Source: Telopea speciosissima (Eukaryota > Streptophyta > Magnoliopsida > Proteales > Proteaceae). From it: DNA of 64,000 bases. The translations under genes were made by a program, and so were the position numbers. The DNA lies in contig NC_057925.1 in assembly GCF_018873765.1 (NCBI RefSeq), forward strand, positions 11,419,568 through 11,483,567, read 5' to 3'. The notes beneath the pieces were generated by a model. That model made no database searches. It saw only the letters and a list, made by a program, of their open reading frames with translations, and was not told the origin of the DNA. Position 1 is the stretch's first letter. Each line of letters starts with the position of its first letter. Shown piece by piece: positions 21,049 to 31,780 of this stretch.

Positions 21049-22271
21049 TCAGGGAGTAGAATCTACTCTCAAACTAATCCCATCTGAACCACCATGCACA
21101 TGTGATAATGGTGTCTCAACTACCACCGTGTTTGAACGTGCTGCCGAAGAAGTAGGCATGCTAGGTTGAACTCCCTGAAAATTCTCCTTCCCAGCTGCCA
21201 AAACCACAACAGTTTGCACCAAATCCGTAGCCTGCATCATCGTTTCCTTATTAGAGTCCAAAACCAACTTTGCTTCCCCCACCGCCCTGACCCCTGCCGA
21301 CGAGCTCCCTGAAACACCCTCGACTGCCGCCGATGATTCTCTAGGATGCCACTCCTGTCGGTGTGAAATGCACTGGCCTTGCCTCTCGTCATTAATGGCA
21401 TCAGGCATGCCATCATCATGCTCCATCTCGCGGCTTCTGCAATGTTCCTCTCGATCCCCATACCGATGACATCGATGACATCGAGTTGACGGATCCTCAA
21501 ACACAACTTTCTGCTTGAAGACATACATCTCCATGGACCCCTCCTGTTCCCGTTCAACATAAACTTCCTCGACCTGAGGCACAGAGTCATCTACATCCAC
21601 ACACACTCTCGCATAATGCCCAAAGTGCAAATTCTTAGTTCTTCTGTCAATGGCGATCGGCCTCCCCACCGCCTTTGCGATCAATAGAATAATATCCTCA
21701 TGCCAGTATTCTTGCGGCAAGCCTGGAAAACGAATCCAGGTTAATCTGTTTGTGATAGCCTGATCATCAACCATGAAGTCTTTTCTCCACTGCTGGAACC
21801 TCAGGGTTTGTCCACACGAATAGGACTTCTTCTCCAGATGCATGTCATGTCCGCTGCATTGTGAAATCTGAAGATAATGAATCCCTTGCTTAACGACTTC
21901 ATTGAAACTCCTTCTTTCAAACCCCAGTTCCTCACTACATCTCGAACCTTGTCCATCATGGTAAACCTAAAGTTCAGCCTTCCCAGGAGCACGAACTTAA
22001 GCGTGTTCAACTGTTCCACGTACGCAGCTTGGGGAATCTTGATCCTCGTGAGTAACCCATCTAGAACTAGGGGCGGCAGACTCTCAATCTCAGGTAGCAA
22101 AGGTCGTGTCACATTCGCATAAGACCTTGCAATCACCTCTGCAACCTTAGGCTGATGCAGCAAAGTAGGAAAACCTAGGAAGCCCCCAATGTCAAACACA
22201 GCTGGTCCTGGGCATCCCCCAATCTCTCTCTGCTTGTCATGCAAAATGCTCCACCAATTGCAGCCATCCAA
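21049..22271 (-). pseudogene. LINE ORF1 (DUF4283 plus CCHC knuckle)
   Basis: 22271-21801 has the DUF4283 pattern (FVLLGRLNFR, KGFIIFRFHNAADM), then a frameshift near 21843 leads to ITNRLTWIRFPGLPQEYW and IAIDRRTKNLHFGHYARVCV. The knuckle reads CHRCHRYGDREEHC, with Asp where the zinc-binding His should be. ORF1 proteins bind LINE RNA. Confidence 0.85.
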
Positions 22272-22294
22272 AAATTCCCCACTTCAATCACGTC

Positions 22295-22306
22295 AATCAT
22301 GTGGGG
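22295..22306. repeat. LINE target-site duplication, right copy
   Basis: AATCATGTGGGG, identical to 16438-16449. Confidence 0.95.
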
Positions 22307-22616
22307 TAATGATTACAAAAATTCCTTTTTTAAGCTTAAAATTTCTCTTCCATTCCTATCTTGGCTAGGAGTGGTTTGAAATAGTAATATGATACCTGGA
22401 GAACTATGAGTTTTTGCAAGAATGAAATGTATAAACAAGTTTCGAGGAAACTGAATTAGCAACCAGATCGTCCTCAGCCAATTCCAGCCAAAATCAATCA
22501 ATTTTTTGAATCGGGAAGTGAATCCAGCCGATTCCAATCCAATTCGACCGAAATCGGAGATAATCCAATTCCTCAAACAATGTGTGTACACGTTGCACCA
22601 AATCAAAACTTCATCC

Positions 22617-23262
22617 TAAGGGTGTCAATTCGGTACCGAAACCATTTGCGAAACCAGTACCGTACCATATTACCCTACCATACGATATAGAATACAATTC
22701 GGTATGGTTTTGGTATGAGAAAATGGTATCGTACTCAGCACAAGATTGGCATGGAGGTTGATACCGGTGGTACATACCGATATCGTACCGAATTATGTAA
22801 TACTGGTACCGTACCATATTATCGGCATATATACTTATATATATACTAATTTATATATAATAAATAATATATATAAGTATATAAGTATTAAATATATAAA
22901 ACAGTTGCCAACCCAGAAGTCATATATCTATTAAAATAAATATAAGATAAAATCAAAAGTAAAGAACGTAAGAAAATCAAAGACTAAGAATAGTAGAAGA
23001 AAGGATAGTTGTTGAACTCTCAAGTCTCAACCCTAACCCTCATCAACAAAATGGTAAAAAAGTCAACGGATAGTCAAAAATTCGTATTCGATCCGCGTTT
23101 ATATCCATTTAAGAGAATCCATATTTAAAAAGTCACTATCCGAAAAATATCTGAATCTGACCGAAAACTAATAGGATATCATCCGAATATGTCCAAATAT
23201 AATCAGATACGAATGTGATAATGTCACTATCCAACCGAATTCGATCTGTTTACATCCTTAAC
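22617..23262. mobile_element. Possible hAT-like remnants
   Basis: The left part (22617-22830) starts TAAGGGTGTCAATTCGG and is full of GGTACCG / CGGTAC units in both orientations. The right part ends CGAATTCGATCTGTTTACAT, whose reverse complement resembles hAT ends (GGATGTAAACAGATCG). They could be two ends of one element or two elements. No 8-base duplication was found. Confidence 0.35.
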
Positions 23263-23287
23263 AACAAATACTATTCCTCTTATTTTT

Positions 23288-23612
23288 CATAACACCACAT
23301 CATATAAAAGGAAATTAATTTGAGCTTGGCTTTCGGATTTCAAGTCGACAATGGAGATCAAACTGGAGAAATAACATTGCACCCAGAAATCTAGATCTCA
23401 TAAGATATTTGAATCTAAATTTTCCTAATTAGTGGCTAAAGCTTCAGAGATGGAAATAAGAGGATATAGAGGCAAGAATTTTAAATATTTGGACAGATTA
23501 AATGAAATTGGAGGAAAGAAAGGCCTATAAATCCACCTTCTTTAATCTCAAGTCTGTGTCAATTGAGTCCAAAGAAGAACAGTTTCTCAATTTCTCTTAT
23601 TTTTTCAGTGAG
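23288..23612 (+). promoter_or_regulatory. Promoter region of MADS copy 2
   Basis: Homologous to 2863-3285 and 31500-31780. TATAAAT at 23526-23532 (GGCCTATAAATC) lies 81 bases before the ATG, giving a short leader of roughly 55 bases. Confidence 0.65.
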
Positions 23613-24383
23613 ATGGTAGGGAAACGAAGCTTGGGTCGTCAGAAGATTGAGATCAAGAGGATCAATTGTGAGGCTTCTCGACAGGTTACCTTCTCCAAAC
23701 GCCGGGCAGGGCTTTTCAAAAAAGCGAGTGAGCTCTGTACTCTGTGTGCTGCCGAGATAGCCATAATTGTCTTTTCTCTTGCAGGGAAGGTGTATTCCTT
23801 TGGCCACCCAAATGTGGGGTCCATCATTGAAAGGTTCCTCACTGTAAACAATCCGCCACAGGAAGCCGCTGTGTTGCCTCTTGTGGTTGCTCACCGTGCA
23901 GCCAGTGTTCGAGAGCTCAACCAAAAGTATACAGAGGTGCTCAACCGAAAGGAAACAGAGAAGAAGCGAGCCGAGGCATTCAACCGATCGACCGCAGAAG
24001 CGAAGCAGAGCGAACCATGGTGGGAAGCACCCATTGAAAATATGGGATTGCTTGAGCTGCATCAGTTGCAAATTTGTATTGAGGAAATTAACCAGACTAT
24101 GACGAAATGGGTTGAAGAGCTTGTGGCCAAAGCTGCTGTTACCTCCCCTTTCTTATCTATCAATCCAATGGGAATGGTGGATCATTTTGCAGCAACAAGA
24201 GCTACCCCAAATCCAAATAATGCTTCTTTAATCATCCCTCATGGACATGGTTATCGTCTTAGTCTTGGATGTGGTCTTTTCGGAACTACTCTTCTTCTTC
24301 TTCTTCGTATTCTTCTCTCTCTTTCTGTCTATCTGTATAGTTCCCTTATAGGTCATCTATGTAAACAAAGGATCGACTTATGA
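23613..24383 (+). CDS. Type I (M-alpha, AGL62-like) MADS-box transcription factor, copy 2
   Basis: 256 residues, intronless. The ATG at 23613 is chosen because the family MADS domain starts there ([17 protein letters not shown]), although the frame is open 37 codons further upstream. MADS domain, residues 1-60: [19 protein letters not shown] and [21 protein letters not shown], typical of the M-alpha clade. A charged, probably coiled-coil middle (residues about 85-130) and the [12 protein letters not shown] motif follow. The family binds DNA as heterodimers in the nucleus and controls female gametophyte and endosperm development. Oddity: where copy 1 has a stop (TGA), this copy has GGA at 24282-24284, so it runs on for 33 more residues into a Leu-rich hydrophobic tail ([18 protein letters not shown]). 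Function inferred from family; expression unknown. Confidence 0.9.
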   Translation: MVGKRSLGRQKIEIKRINCEASRQVTFSKRRAGLFKKASELCTLCAAEIAIIVFSLAGKVYSFGHPNVGSIIERFLTVNNPPQEAAVLPLVVAHRAASVRELNQKYTEVLNRKETEKKRAEAFNRSTAEAKQSEPWWEAPIENMGLLELHQLQICIEEINQTMTKWVEELVAKAAVTSPFLSINPMGMVDHFAATRATPNPNNASLIIPHGHGYRLSLGCGLFGTTLLLLLRILLSLSVYLYSSLIGHLCKQRIDL

Positions 24384-24554
24384 ATAATATTGAATGGATT
24401 GTTAATCTCGAATCCTGATATATATGGACTCTTATCTCCAATGGCATGAGGACATGCATAACAAGGTTGGACCAGAGAGTGGTCTAAGAAGTAAGAAGCC
24501 TCAATCCGGTCGGACCCTCGACTGTAGCCTCATGCTAGAATCATGCCTAAGGAA

Positions 24555-24559
24555 CTTTG
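24555..24559 (+). repeat. Target-site duplication CTTTG, left copy
   Basis: CTTTG before TGTTGGC; repeated at 27743-27747 after the solo LTR. Confidence 0.85.
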
Positions 24560-25335
24560 TGTTGGCTTTATGTGTCCATCAAACCCGGTTTGGTACGGTG
24601 CAATCTGGTTTATTTTGTATTGAACTTTTATACATTTTGGTTTAATATCATCACATGCGATATAAACTTTTTTGAGTGTTATGTGTCCTTAAGTTTTACT
24701 TAAAATGGTAGTCACGACTAGGGTTTGGGCTGGGCACCCTTATCATATGATGGTCACATTGGGTATGCCTAAACTTGTTGATGTCAGGGTACGAATGTGA
24801 GTGCACATAATGTTGTGCATTGGAGAAGAATCTACTTTGCCAATTACCTCATGTATTACTGCAAGATGTAGGAAGGGATAGACATGTGTCACCGAGGCCC
24901 TGTACCTGAGAGGACCTTGTCACTGCGAAAAGTGACTGCATTCTTTGGATCATCAATGACTAAGATGCAACAGAGTCAAAGCCGATGTTCTGGGAATGCA
25001 TGAGCATTTCGTGAGTGAGAGTGTTACTCAACATGGTCACCACTGCCCAATTGGGGAACAATATCAAAATAGAGATTGTCTGTGGATGGTCGGATCAGAA
25101 TCTGGATCCAATGCCGTTTTAGAAATGGTTCTTGTAAAACCTATTTTAGGCTAAAAGGTCGCAGTACGTACGCAAAAATAATTTGACAGTTCGTTCTTCC
25201 ATTGATAACCATTGATTTAACTTATCCAATCACAGGCGTTGAACTATTTACCTGAGACCGGCTACAACCTGATCTCTCCCTCCTTCCCCAAAGACGACAG
25301 CCCAATTCCTACAGTCCCCTTCCCCACCTCCCTCT

Positions 25336-25338
<3 letters not shown>

Positions 25339-25378
<40 letters not shown>
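25339..25378. repeat. TC microsatellite
   Basis: Uninterrupted (TC)n, about 40 bases. Confidence 0.95.
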
Positions 25379-25381
<3 letters not shown>

Positions 25382-25561
25382 TCTTACAGTGAACAACAAG
25401 GAAGCATTATGACTCTTCAGTGACATGAAAAGGAAGCAGATATCTTCTTCTATCTATACCTATGGATCGTTGATTTGTAATTTAAGAGAGTTGGGAAGTT
25501 GGGGTTGGCACAGATTTCTCTGTCTTTGCCAAGTTGCATAGCTTGAGGGAACCGAGAACAA

Positions 25562-25614
25562 ATTGATTTCATGAGAAATGGTGCGAAAAGGAGACGATTT
25601 CTCATGAAATCAAT
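25562..25614. repeat. Perfect 18-bp inverted repeat (hairpin)
   Basis: ATTGATTTCATGAGAAAT (25562-25579) and its exact reverse complement (25597-25614) are separated by a 17-base loop. It could be a small fold-back insertion, or a stem in any transcript of this element. Confidence 0.9.
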
Positions 25615-26444
25615 CTATTGTGGTGACCTTCGGGCTACTACTCCTCCAAAAAAGTGATGTGATATTTTGAGCTTGTGCTCCGAAGCAGAGGTAGGTGGAT
25701 GAAATGCAACTGAGTTCAGAGGCTACTGGCTCCTATCCTCTCCCATCCTACTATCAATCCATTAGTTATCTTTGGTTCAATTGAGAGTACAAGGACATCT
25801 TCTTCTTCACCCTTTATTGAGCAGCCCCAAGGCATACATCTACGAATCACAAACATTAATTTTAGAAAATTCAATCGAATGATAAATTGTTTTATTTGAA
25901 GGCTCTCTCAAAGTTCATCTGCCTCTTATTTGGCCACCCCCCTTGTTAATGAGAAGGGGCAAATCAATCACTAGCTGTTGCTTTGTTGTCTGGTAGATAG
26001 CAATTAACATCTTCCCCTGTTTTCTCCTTTTCATCTATAAAACATCTTTACCCTAGTTAGATCATTATCGTGAAATGTAATGTGTTTCTCTGTTCAGTTT
26101 GGTTGTTCGATTTGATTTCAGGAACTCCGAATCGACAACGCTACCATCTATTGCAAGCAAGAATAGAATGCCATCTTTCCATCTTACTAAAATGGAAAAG
26201 AATCGACCAGCCACTTGAATTTGCATGGGAGAGATGCAAATAAGTGGGATGGGAGGGGATGCAAAAGCATAAGGTGGGAGGGAATGCTGAGGCACAGAGC
26301 GGGCAGAGAGGTGTTTCTGGCTTTCTGCAAGGTTCATGGCTAAGGTAAGGAGGGAGATGTAGAGAGATAGGGTTGGGAAGGGGGAGAGACAAAGAGAGAA
26401 GGCTGGGAGAGAGATGCAAATAGGTCGATGGGAGGAGAAGGGTT

Positions 26445-26448
<4 letters not shown>

Positions 26449-26481
<33 letters not shown>

Positions 26482-26490
26482 GAGAGAGAG
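26449..26490. repeat. GA microsatellite
   Basis: (GA)n with one interruption; it produces spurious Ser-Leu frames on the minus strand. Confidence 0.95.
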
Positions 26491-28110
26491 CACGAGGCTC
26501 TCACTGTAAGAGCCAAGAACCTGTCACTAAGTGAAACTTCATGAACGGTTGAGATCAACTTTATACCTAATCTATGATTACAGTATAAGAAGGCAAGAAT
26601 TAGTTGGCAGAATGTACGTACTGCCACCGGTCACCCTAAATTATATGTAGTTTTATTTGAAAATATTTTATCGTGTTTTGCGAGATGTGATCACGTACAC
26701 AAATGCTCCCATATGGACATGTTCTATGGAATTGGGTTTGGCAGGACATGTGTACATACCGTAGATTCCATAATGATGATGTTGATTAGTGGTGGGTTGG
26801 TACATAATAATTTATTATTATGTGAGGGTATAATTGGAATTTGCTAATTAATTAATTAATTATTTAATTTAGTGGATGTGGTGCTAATTATTATTTATCT
26901 ATTAAATATAAAATAATTAATTAATTAAATATTTTCTATTAGATTCTGCATCTTCACCAATTAGAAGCCCATCAGGTTTAAACAGGTTCAAGTCAATGTG
27001 GAGAGAGAGTGTCACTCTCATTGGGATTTCAAAGATAGGGTTTTGGAAACCCATATTATAAAAACACACCAAAAGGGGGGGGGGGGAGGGGGCGAAAAAG
27101 GCTTGTACGTTTCTGGCTCCCTTCCCCCTTGGATGGTTTTGGCTCCCTTTCTCTCTCTCCTTCTTCTTGCTCTCTAGCTTTTGAGAGTTAGGGTTTTGGA
27201 AACCCATATCTATGCTTGAAGATTTGAAGAAGAAGATTTTGGATTGACTTGGAGAACCTTGGCAGCACCATTGGAGGTTCAAGTTTGTTTACCTAGTGTG
27301 CTCATTAGAGGAAGAACCACTATCTATTGGAGGAGCAACACTTGAGGCTCAACAGGTTAGTAAGTTCTTGTTAATTTCTCTTGTTTTTAATTATATGATA
27401 ATCATAGGATGCGAAAGAAACCCGAATCAATCTCTTTACGTTGCGCATTCGGGTATGGGATGGATCCCTCTTTTCATGGGATGGAAAAGAGATGAGTTTT
27501 CTCTCTCTTATGGATCCCATAATTTTATGGGACAAGAAAGAGAAGGATTGGGTATTGGTTTTTCATACCAAACCCTAAATGGGTTACACCAGGGTTCCCA
27601 TGGGCAACCGTGGGCAACCCTAAAATTTAATAGGGCACCTGCGACCATGGGTTAACCCAGGAGGTATAAAACCCTAATTGTTTTATAATTGGTTTCCCAG
27701 GGAAATTAGGAGATGATCCCATGGACTGCTATTTGACTAACACTTTGCATGTGGTATGCCAAGAGCACAATCACTGACATTACTGACAAATTCGGTTAAC
27801 GGTTCCCTTAGGATCTCCCGCCTAATGTAAGGAATACGCAACCCTAACGGAGGGGAAGGACAAAGTAGCATAAGTAGAAGAAACGAAGGAGAAAGAAAAG
27901 GTCTCTGATTACTATTCTATAGGTTAAGATGCTGAAGCTTTAGAGCCAAGCTTTCCGGCCTAGTTAACTTCTGTTTTGCTCTGAGATCTAACTTAGGCAT
28001 CAGAGAGTCCCCCCTAGAACCCATTCTAAGGCACTCACCTGCTCTGTCTTCTGGTTCTATTTGTGTAGGACGGAGCTGAATCATGAAGGGAAGATTTCAA
28101 CAAGAACAGA

Positions 28111-28128
28111 TTGGCACCCTCTGTGGGG
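28111..28128 (+). other. Gypsy primer-binding site
   Basis: TTGGCACCCTCTGTGGGG, two changes from the TTGGCGCCGTCTGTGGGG common in plant Tat-type elements, placed right after the LTR end. Confidence 0.75.
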
Positions 28129-28406
28129 CTAGAAATTGGCTACGGAGCAATATTACCATCAAGTAGAAACGAAGGAAGGAAAACAATATTAACATCAAGG
28201 AATGTAGATCCTAGTTTGACACCATCGACTTGCAACGAATGCTCTGCCATCCGCAATCTCCCCCAACCACAGTGATAGTCGCCGTGAACATCCAAGAGAG
28301 GCACTTCCTCGCAATGAGGGAGTAGATCCCAATGCTCCGATCACCCAAAGTCAATTTGCTGCCATGGGAGAGAGACTGGAACTATTAATGAGGATAATGC
28401 TATAGA

Positions 28407-29996
28407 ATGGTGAACAACAGAGACACAAGACTCACGATCCTCAACACCATCGCGAACAACTTCAAGTGGAGGGAAACAACAACTCAAATTCCAGCAGATA
28501 TGGTGGAAACCAGTAAACCACCACCCCTCCCGCATGAGCAACCACATCTAGGAAATCAATCGGATCGAGCCAAGCATCTTCAACAACATCCTCATCCACA
28601 AGTACTACCTAGGAACAATCAACAACCGGGCAACCAAAAAGAGATCCTCCAACGTAGAATTCCAGGGATAGGAAATCAACACAACTTCGCTGAAAAAATA
28701 GAAGAACTACAAAAACAAATGAAAAGATCCGAAGGGACCAAGATCCCCAACCGAAGGGAGCTACTAATCTAAATTTCTCCAATGAGACAACACTCTCCGA
28801 CAAAATAATGAGGGCTCCCCTTCCTCGAGGGTTCAAGATGGCCTCGATCGGAAGTTACGACAGAACCTTAGATCTAATGGAACACCTCAAAAATTTCAAG
28901 ACCATGATGCTGCTCCATGGCACTCGAGATCCAATTATGTGCAGAGCCTTCCCTGTCACACTCACCTTCGGAGCCAGAGCCTGGTTCGACCGTCTAAAAC
29001 CAAGGTCAGTGAATAACTTTACTGAGTTGGGAAATATTTTCATTGGCAATTTCTTTAGTAGAAATTATACGAAAAATATTGCAAGCTTATCAACAATTCA
29101 GCAACGGAAAGGAGAATCCCTTCGCTCTTACTTGATGTGCTTCAACAAAGAAGACATGGAAGTGGAGAACCTTCCCTATAACAAAGCTAAATGCTCTAAA
29201 GGAAAGTGTCAGGAATACTCTACTACTATATCCATTGTAAAGAAAAGTCCAAAAACTATGGATGACTTCATGGTGTGCTGTGATAAATACATCAGGTGGA
29301 AGAAGCTCTAGCTACTACCAATGAACAGGAAGCTGGCCAGGACTCCAAAAGGAGAGATCCTGATGACAGGGAAACAAGGTCTGACTACAGGAAGAAGTAC
29401 CAACCTAATCCAAGTTTGAGCCAGTATGGGAATTCCCCTCGAGTAGAGAGATTCATCACACTCAATCGTAGGAGATCAAAGATTTTAATGCAGATAGAAG
29501 GAACCAGCCTCCTTTGACAACCCGAGAGGATACAAATGGATCCAGCCAAAAGGGATGGATCGATGTCTCTACCACGACCGTGACACAGATGACTACTATC
29601 ACTTAAGGGCCGAGATAGAAAGATTGATCCAAAGATGCTATCGAAGGGATTTCATCGCCAATCCCAACCTCCAACAAGATAGGCTGATCAATAGAATACC
29701 CGAAAGACTCAATCAACGGGGTCAACTGGGTTGAAGAGATAATCCACGATCCAACAGGGAATATAACCAAAGGAGAGACATGCAAAGGGAACATTGAAAA
29801 GGAGGTCATGAACAAGAGAGGCATAGGGACAATAGAGAGAGAGAGAAAGAGAGACAAGGTAATAGAAAGGGTCCAAGAAGCCCCAGCAAGGGTGATAACC
29901 ACAATAAATGGAGGTCCAATAGCAAGTAGGAGACCCAACAATTATAAGAAGGCATATGCGAGGAGAAATAGGAGGGAGGCTCAAATATCAAAGTAA
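28407..29996 (+). pseudogene. Ty3/gypsy (Tat-type) gag, truncated and frameshifted
   Basis: Gln/Asn-rich N-terminal part at 28407-28772. Core Gag at 28808-29311 has LPRGFKMASIGSYD, MEHLKNFKTMMLLHG, CRAFPVTLTFGARAWFDRL and GESLRSYLMCFN, all typical of Retrotrans_gag in the Tat lineage. The C-terminal region has DTDDYYHLRAEIERLIQR (a zinc-knuckle relative with lost cysteines). A final piece at 29850-29996 has ARVITTINGGPIASRR, the phrase preceding the protease. At least three frame changes. No pol follows. Confidence 0.85.
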
Positions 29997-30071
29997 GACA
30001 TGAGAAATAGGAGGGAGGATCAAATATCAAAGTAGGACATCGGAAATAGGAGGGAGAGTCAGTATAGAGCA

Positions 30072-30073
<2 letters not shown>

Positions 30074-30116
<43 letters not shown>
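30074..30116. repeat. CA microsatellite
   Basis: (CA)n longer than the matching 2313-2332 repeat of copy 1. Confidence 0.95.
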
Positions 30117-30119
<3 letters not shown>

Positions 30120-30803
30120 TGGTCATATTGGGGTTGTTTTTTGTTTTTTGTTTTTTTTTTTTTTTGTAAATCCAACTACAGGTGAGGCCTTGAGTATTCG
30201 TATGTGTCTAGTTATCATCATCGCCATGGGTGGGTGGGTTGGTGGCAATTTTTAGCATCTATACTAATATATACAAGGATGCTTAAAGAGGTCCCAATAT
30301 TTGGAAGATAACTTTTTTTTTTTTTCTCCCTCTTAATTAGAATGGAAATTAAACTGTCTTATGTGATACCATATATATCTGTTACCATACACAGTCCGGT
30401 GATGGATCGCCTAGGTAGTTACTATGTTTCTGATCATATCATACCTACAAGAAAGTAAAAACAATATCATTGCATATATCCTATTACATTCCTAAAGAGC
30501 ACCATAGTTATTCCTAAACAAGGTTCATGCATTGTTGACAAATCCAAAACTAGAAGAGTAATAAGTTCGTGATCTACTGAACCTTGCGAAAAAATTGGAC
30601 GACCCGAATTTTATCCGAATAAATTCGTCACGAAAGAAAAAAAAAAAACCATTTATGGATAATGCCCTGCTGCAAGTACGTGCAAATGAACGTACATTTG
30701 AGATGTGACAACCTGTCCTATTTGTTTTCATAAATACCCCCTCCCCCACTTGTAAATGGCAAAAATCGGACAGGTGATTTACCTCTCACATATATGTGCA
30801 CCT

Positions 30804-31369
30804 AGGGCTGCAACAGGTTGGGTTGGGCCAGGTTTTACAAAACCCTAGCCCAATCCTGAGTCACTATAGCTGGGCCCAAACCCGGCCCGACCCTTACTCA
30901 GGGCCTAAAAAATCCAACCCTGACCCACCCTCAGGGTCGGGCCGGGCTGAACCTGATTGGCCCTGATCACGGGGAGGGCGACGAAAATGCATGGGCTGGA
31001 ATGGACCGGGGAGAAAATTATCAATTTCACGTAAAATAAAACTATAATAAAATGTATTATATCACTTATTTTCTTCATATATAATATATTATATAACAAA
31101 AAGTACGTGGGTGACGTTTAAAGTTTATAATATATATATATATATATATTATATCAATATATATTTTATAGTATAACTTAAAACAGGGTTGGACCAAGCC
31201 GAGCCAGGCTTAGCCCGAGCCATCAGCCCTAACCCAACCCAACCCTAACTCTGGGCCAGAAATTTTCAGCCCTGACCCACCCTTAGGGCCAAATATCTCA
31301 GCCCAGACCTTGTTCGGGCTCAGGTGGGCTAGGGCGGGTTCATGCCGATAGGGCCAAACTTGCACCCGT
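30804..31369. mobile_element. Possible non-autonomous hAT-like element
   Basis: Starts AGGGCTGCAAC; the other end read on the minus strand is ACGGGTGCAAG. It is flanked by ATGTGCACCT (30794-30803) and ATGTACACCT (31370-31379), near-identical direct repeats. It is full of GGGTTGGGCC / CCCAACCC runs at both ends and has no coding sequence. It lies within the 30536-31470 insertion. Confidence 0.45.
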
Positions 31370-31780
31370 ATGTACACCTGCATGTACGTGCAAAGGAACC
31401 GAACTCACTGCTGCCTCATCGAGCATGGGTTTTCACAGTTTAACAGTTAACCATTGAAGGTTTAGGCGAGTAATCTCAGATTTTACCTTAACAGATATTC
31501 CCCTTCCTTTTCCATTACACCACATCATATAGAAGGAAATAAATATGAGCTTGGTTTTCGGATTTCAAGTCGAGAATGGCAACAAACTGGAGAAATAAGA
31601 TTGCCAACCAAGAAACAAGATCTCATAAAAATTTTGGATCTAAATTTTGCTAATTAGTGGCTAAATCTCTTATGTTTGTTACCAAAACTAAAAATTATAA
31701 AAAAAAGTAAAGTTTCAAAGAAGGAAATAAGATGAAATATATTCGGACAGCTTTGAGAGATTAAATTTATATTGAAGGAA

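Larger units (their letters stand above)
16450..22294 (-). mobile_element. L1-type LINE, near full length (5.8 kb), coding-defective
   Basis: Flanked by 12-base direct repeats AATCATGTGGGG. On the minus strand it runs from 22294 (5') to a poly-A tail, seen as poly-T at 16450-16461. It encodes ORF1 (DUF4283 and CCHC knuckle) and ORF2 (endonuclease, reverse transcriptase, zf-RVT, RNase H) in plant L1 order. Every ORF is broken by frameshifts or stops. The long matched target duplication and tail show insertion by target-primed reverse transcription. Confidence 0.95.
15999..22365. mobile_element. Fold-back (MITE-like) element hosting a LINE
   Basis: Left arm from GGCTCCGTTTGGTTGCAAGG at 15999; it contains GAACTTTGGTAATCATTA near 16061-16080. 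The right arm (22307-22365) is its inverted relative: on the minus strand it reads GGAATGGAAGAG ... GGAATTTTTGTAATCATTA. The opening GGCTCCGTTTGG is typical of plant MITE ends. Subtracting the LINE leaves an element of roughly 0.5 kb. Target duplication was not identified. Confidence 0.5.
25149..26637. mobile_element. Terminal-inverted-repeat DNA element (possibly MULE) inside the solo LTR
   Basis: The left end has GGTCGCAGTACGTAC (25158-25172). The right end on the minus strand reads GGTGGCAGTACGTACATT (26612-26629). The surrounding LTR sequence resumes outside. No transposase frame is visible: the long minus-strand frames at 26065-26627 are translations of GA repeats. The target duplication is not clear, so the superfamily is uncertain. 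It carries a TC microsatellite (25339-25378), a GA microsatellite (26449-26490) and a perfect hairpin (25562-25614). Confidence 0.6.
24560..27742 (+). mobile_element. Copia solo LTR (same family as the 9.2 kb element), itself interrupted
   Basis: Starts TGTTGGC and ends GACTAACA; flanked by CTTTG (24555-24559 and 27743-27747). Its two parts, 24560-25148 and 26638-27742, match 3433-5142 along their whole length but more diverged than the two LTRs of the intact element. No internal region, so it is a recombination product (solo LTR). A terminal-inverted-repeat element occupies 25149-26637. Confidence 0.88.
24384..28108 (+). mobile_element. 5' LTR of a Tat-type Ty3/gypsy element, split by nested insertions
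   Basis: The LTR probably starts near 24417 (TGATATATATGG) and ends near 28108 (AAGAACA), just before the primer-binding site. Near its 3' end is ACTTAGGCATCAGAGAGTC, a phrase typical of Tat LTRs. A copia solo LTR (24560-27742) sits inside it: removing the solo LTR and one CTTTG copy restores AAGGAACTTTGCATGTGG. The left boundary is inference; the first 30 or so bases may belong to the MADS 3' flank. Confidence 0.55.
29965..31780 (+). repeat. Third copy of the MADS upstream block, gene body missing
   Basis: Matches 2242-3170 in order: gypsy tail, CA repeat, TACAAGGATGCTTAAAGAGG, GATCATATCATACC, CCTAAAGAGCACCATAG, CACCACATCATATA. It stops at 31780 (ATTGAAGGAA), just before the TATA box found in copies 1 and 2, where a copia fragment begins. 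About 0.93 kb (30536-31470) absent from copy 1 is inserted within it. No MADS coding sequence remains. Confidence 0.85.

Noticed and set aside
23502-23612. 37-residue N-terminal extension of MADS copy 2
   Set aside because: It overlaps the TATA box at 23526, and the family start is the ATG directly before the MADS domain.
26065-26627. Minus-strand frames with long Ser-Leu runs, looking like signal or membrane proteins
   Set aside because: The runs are translations of GA microsatellites inside a transposable element.
29603-30126. Minus-strand Cys-Val repeat and Leu-rich frames
   Set aside because: Opposite strand of gypsy gag and the CA microsatellite.
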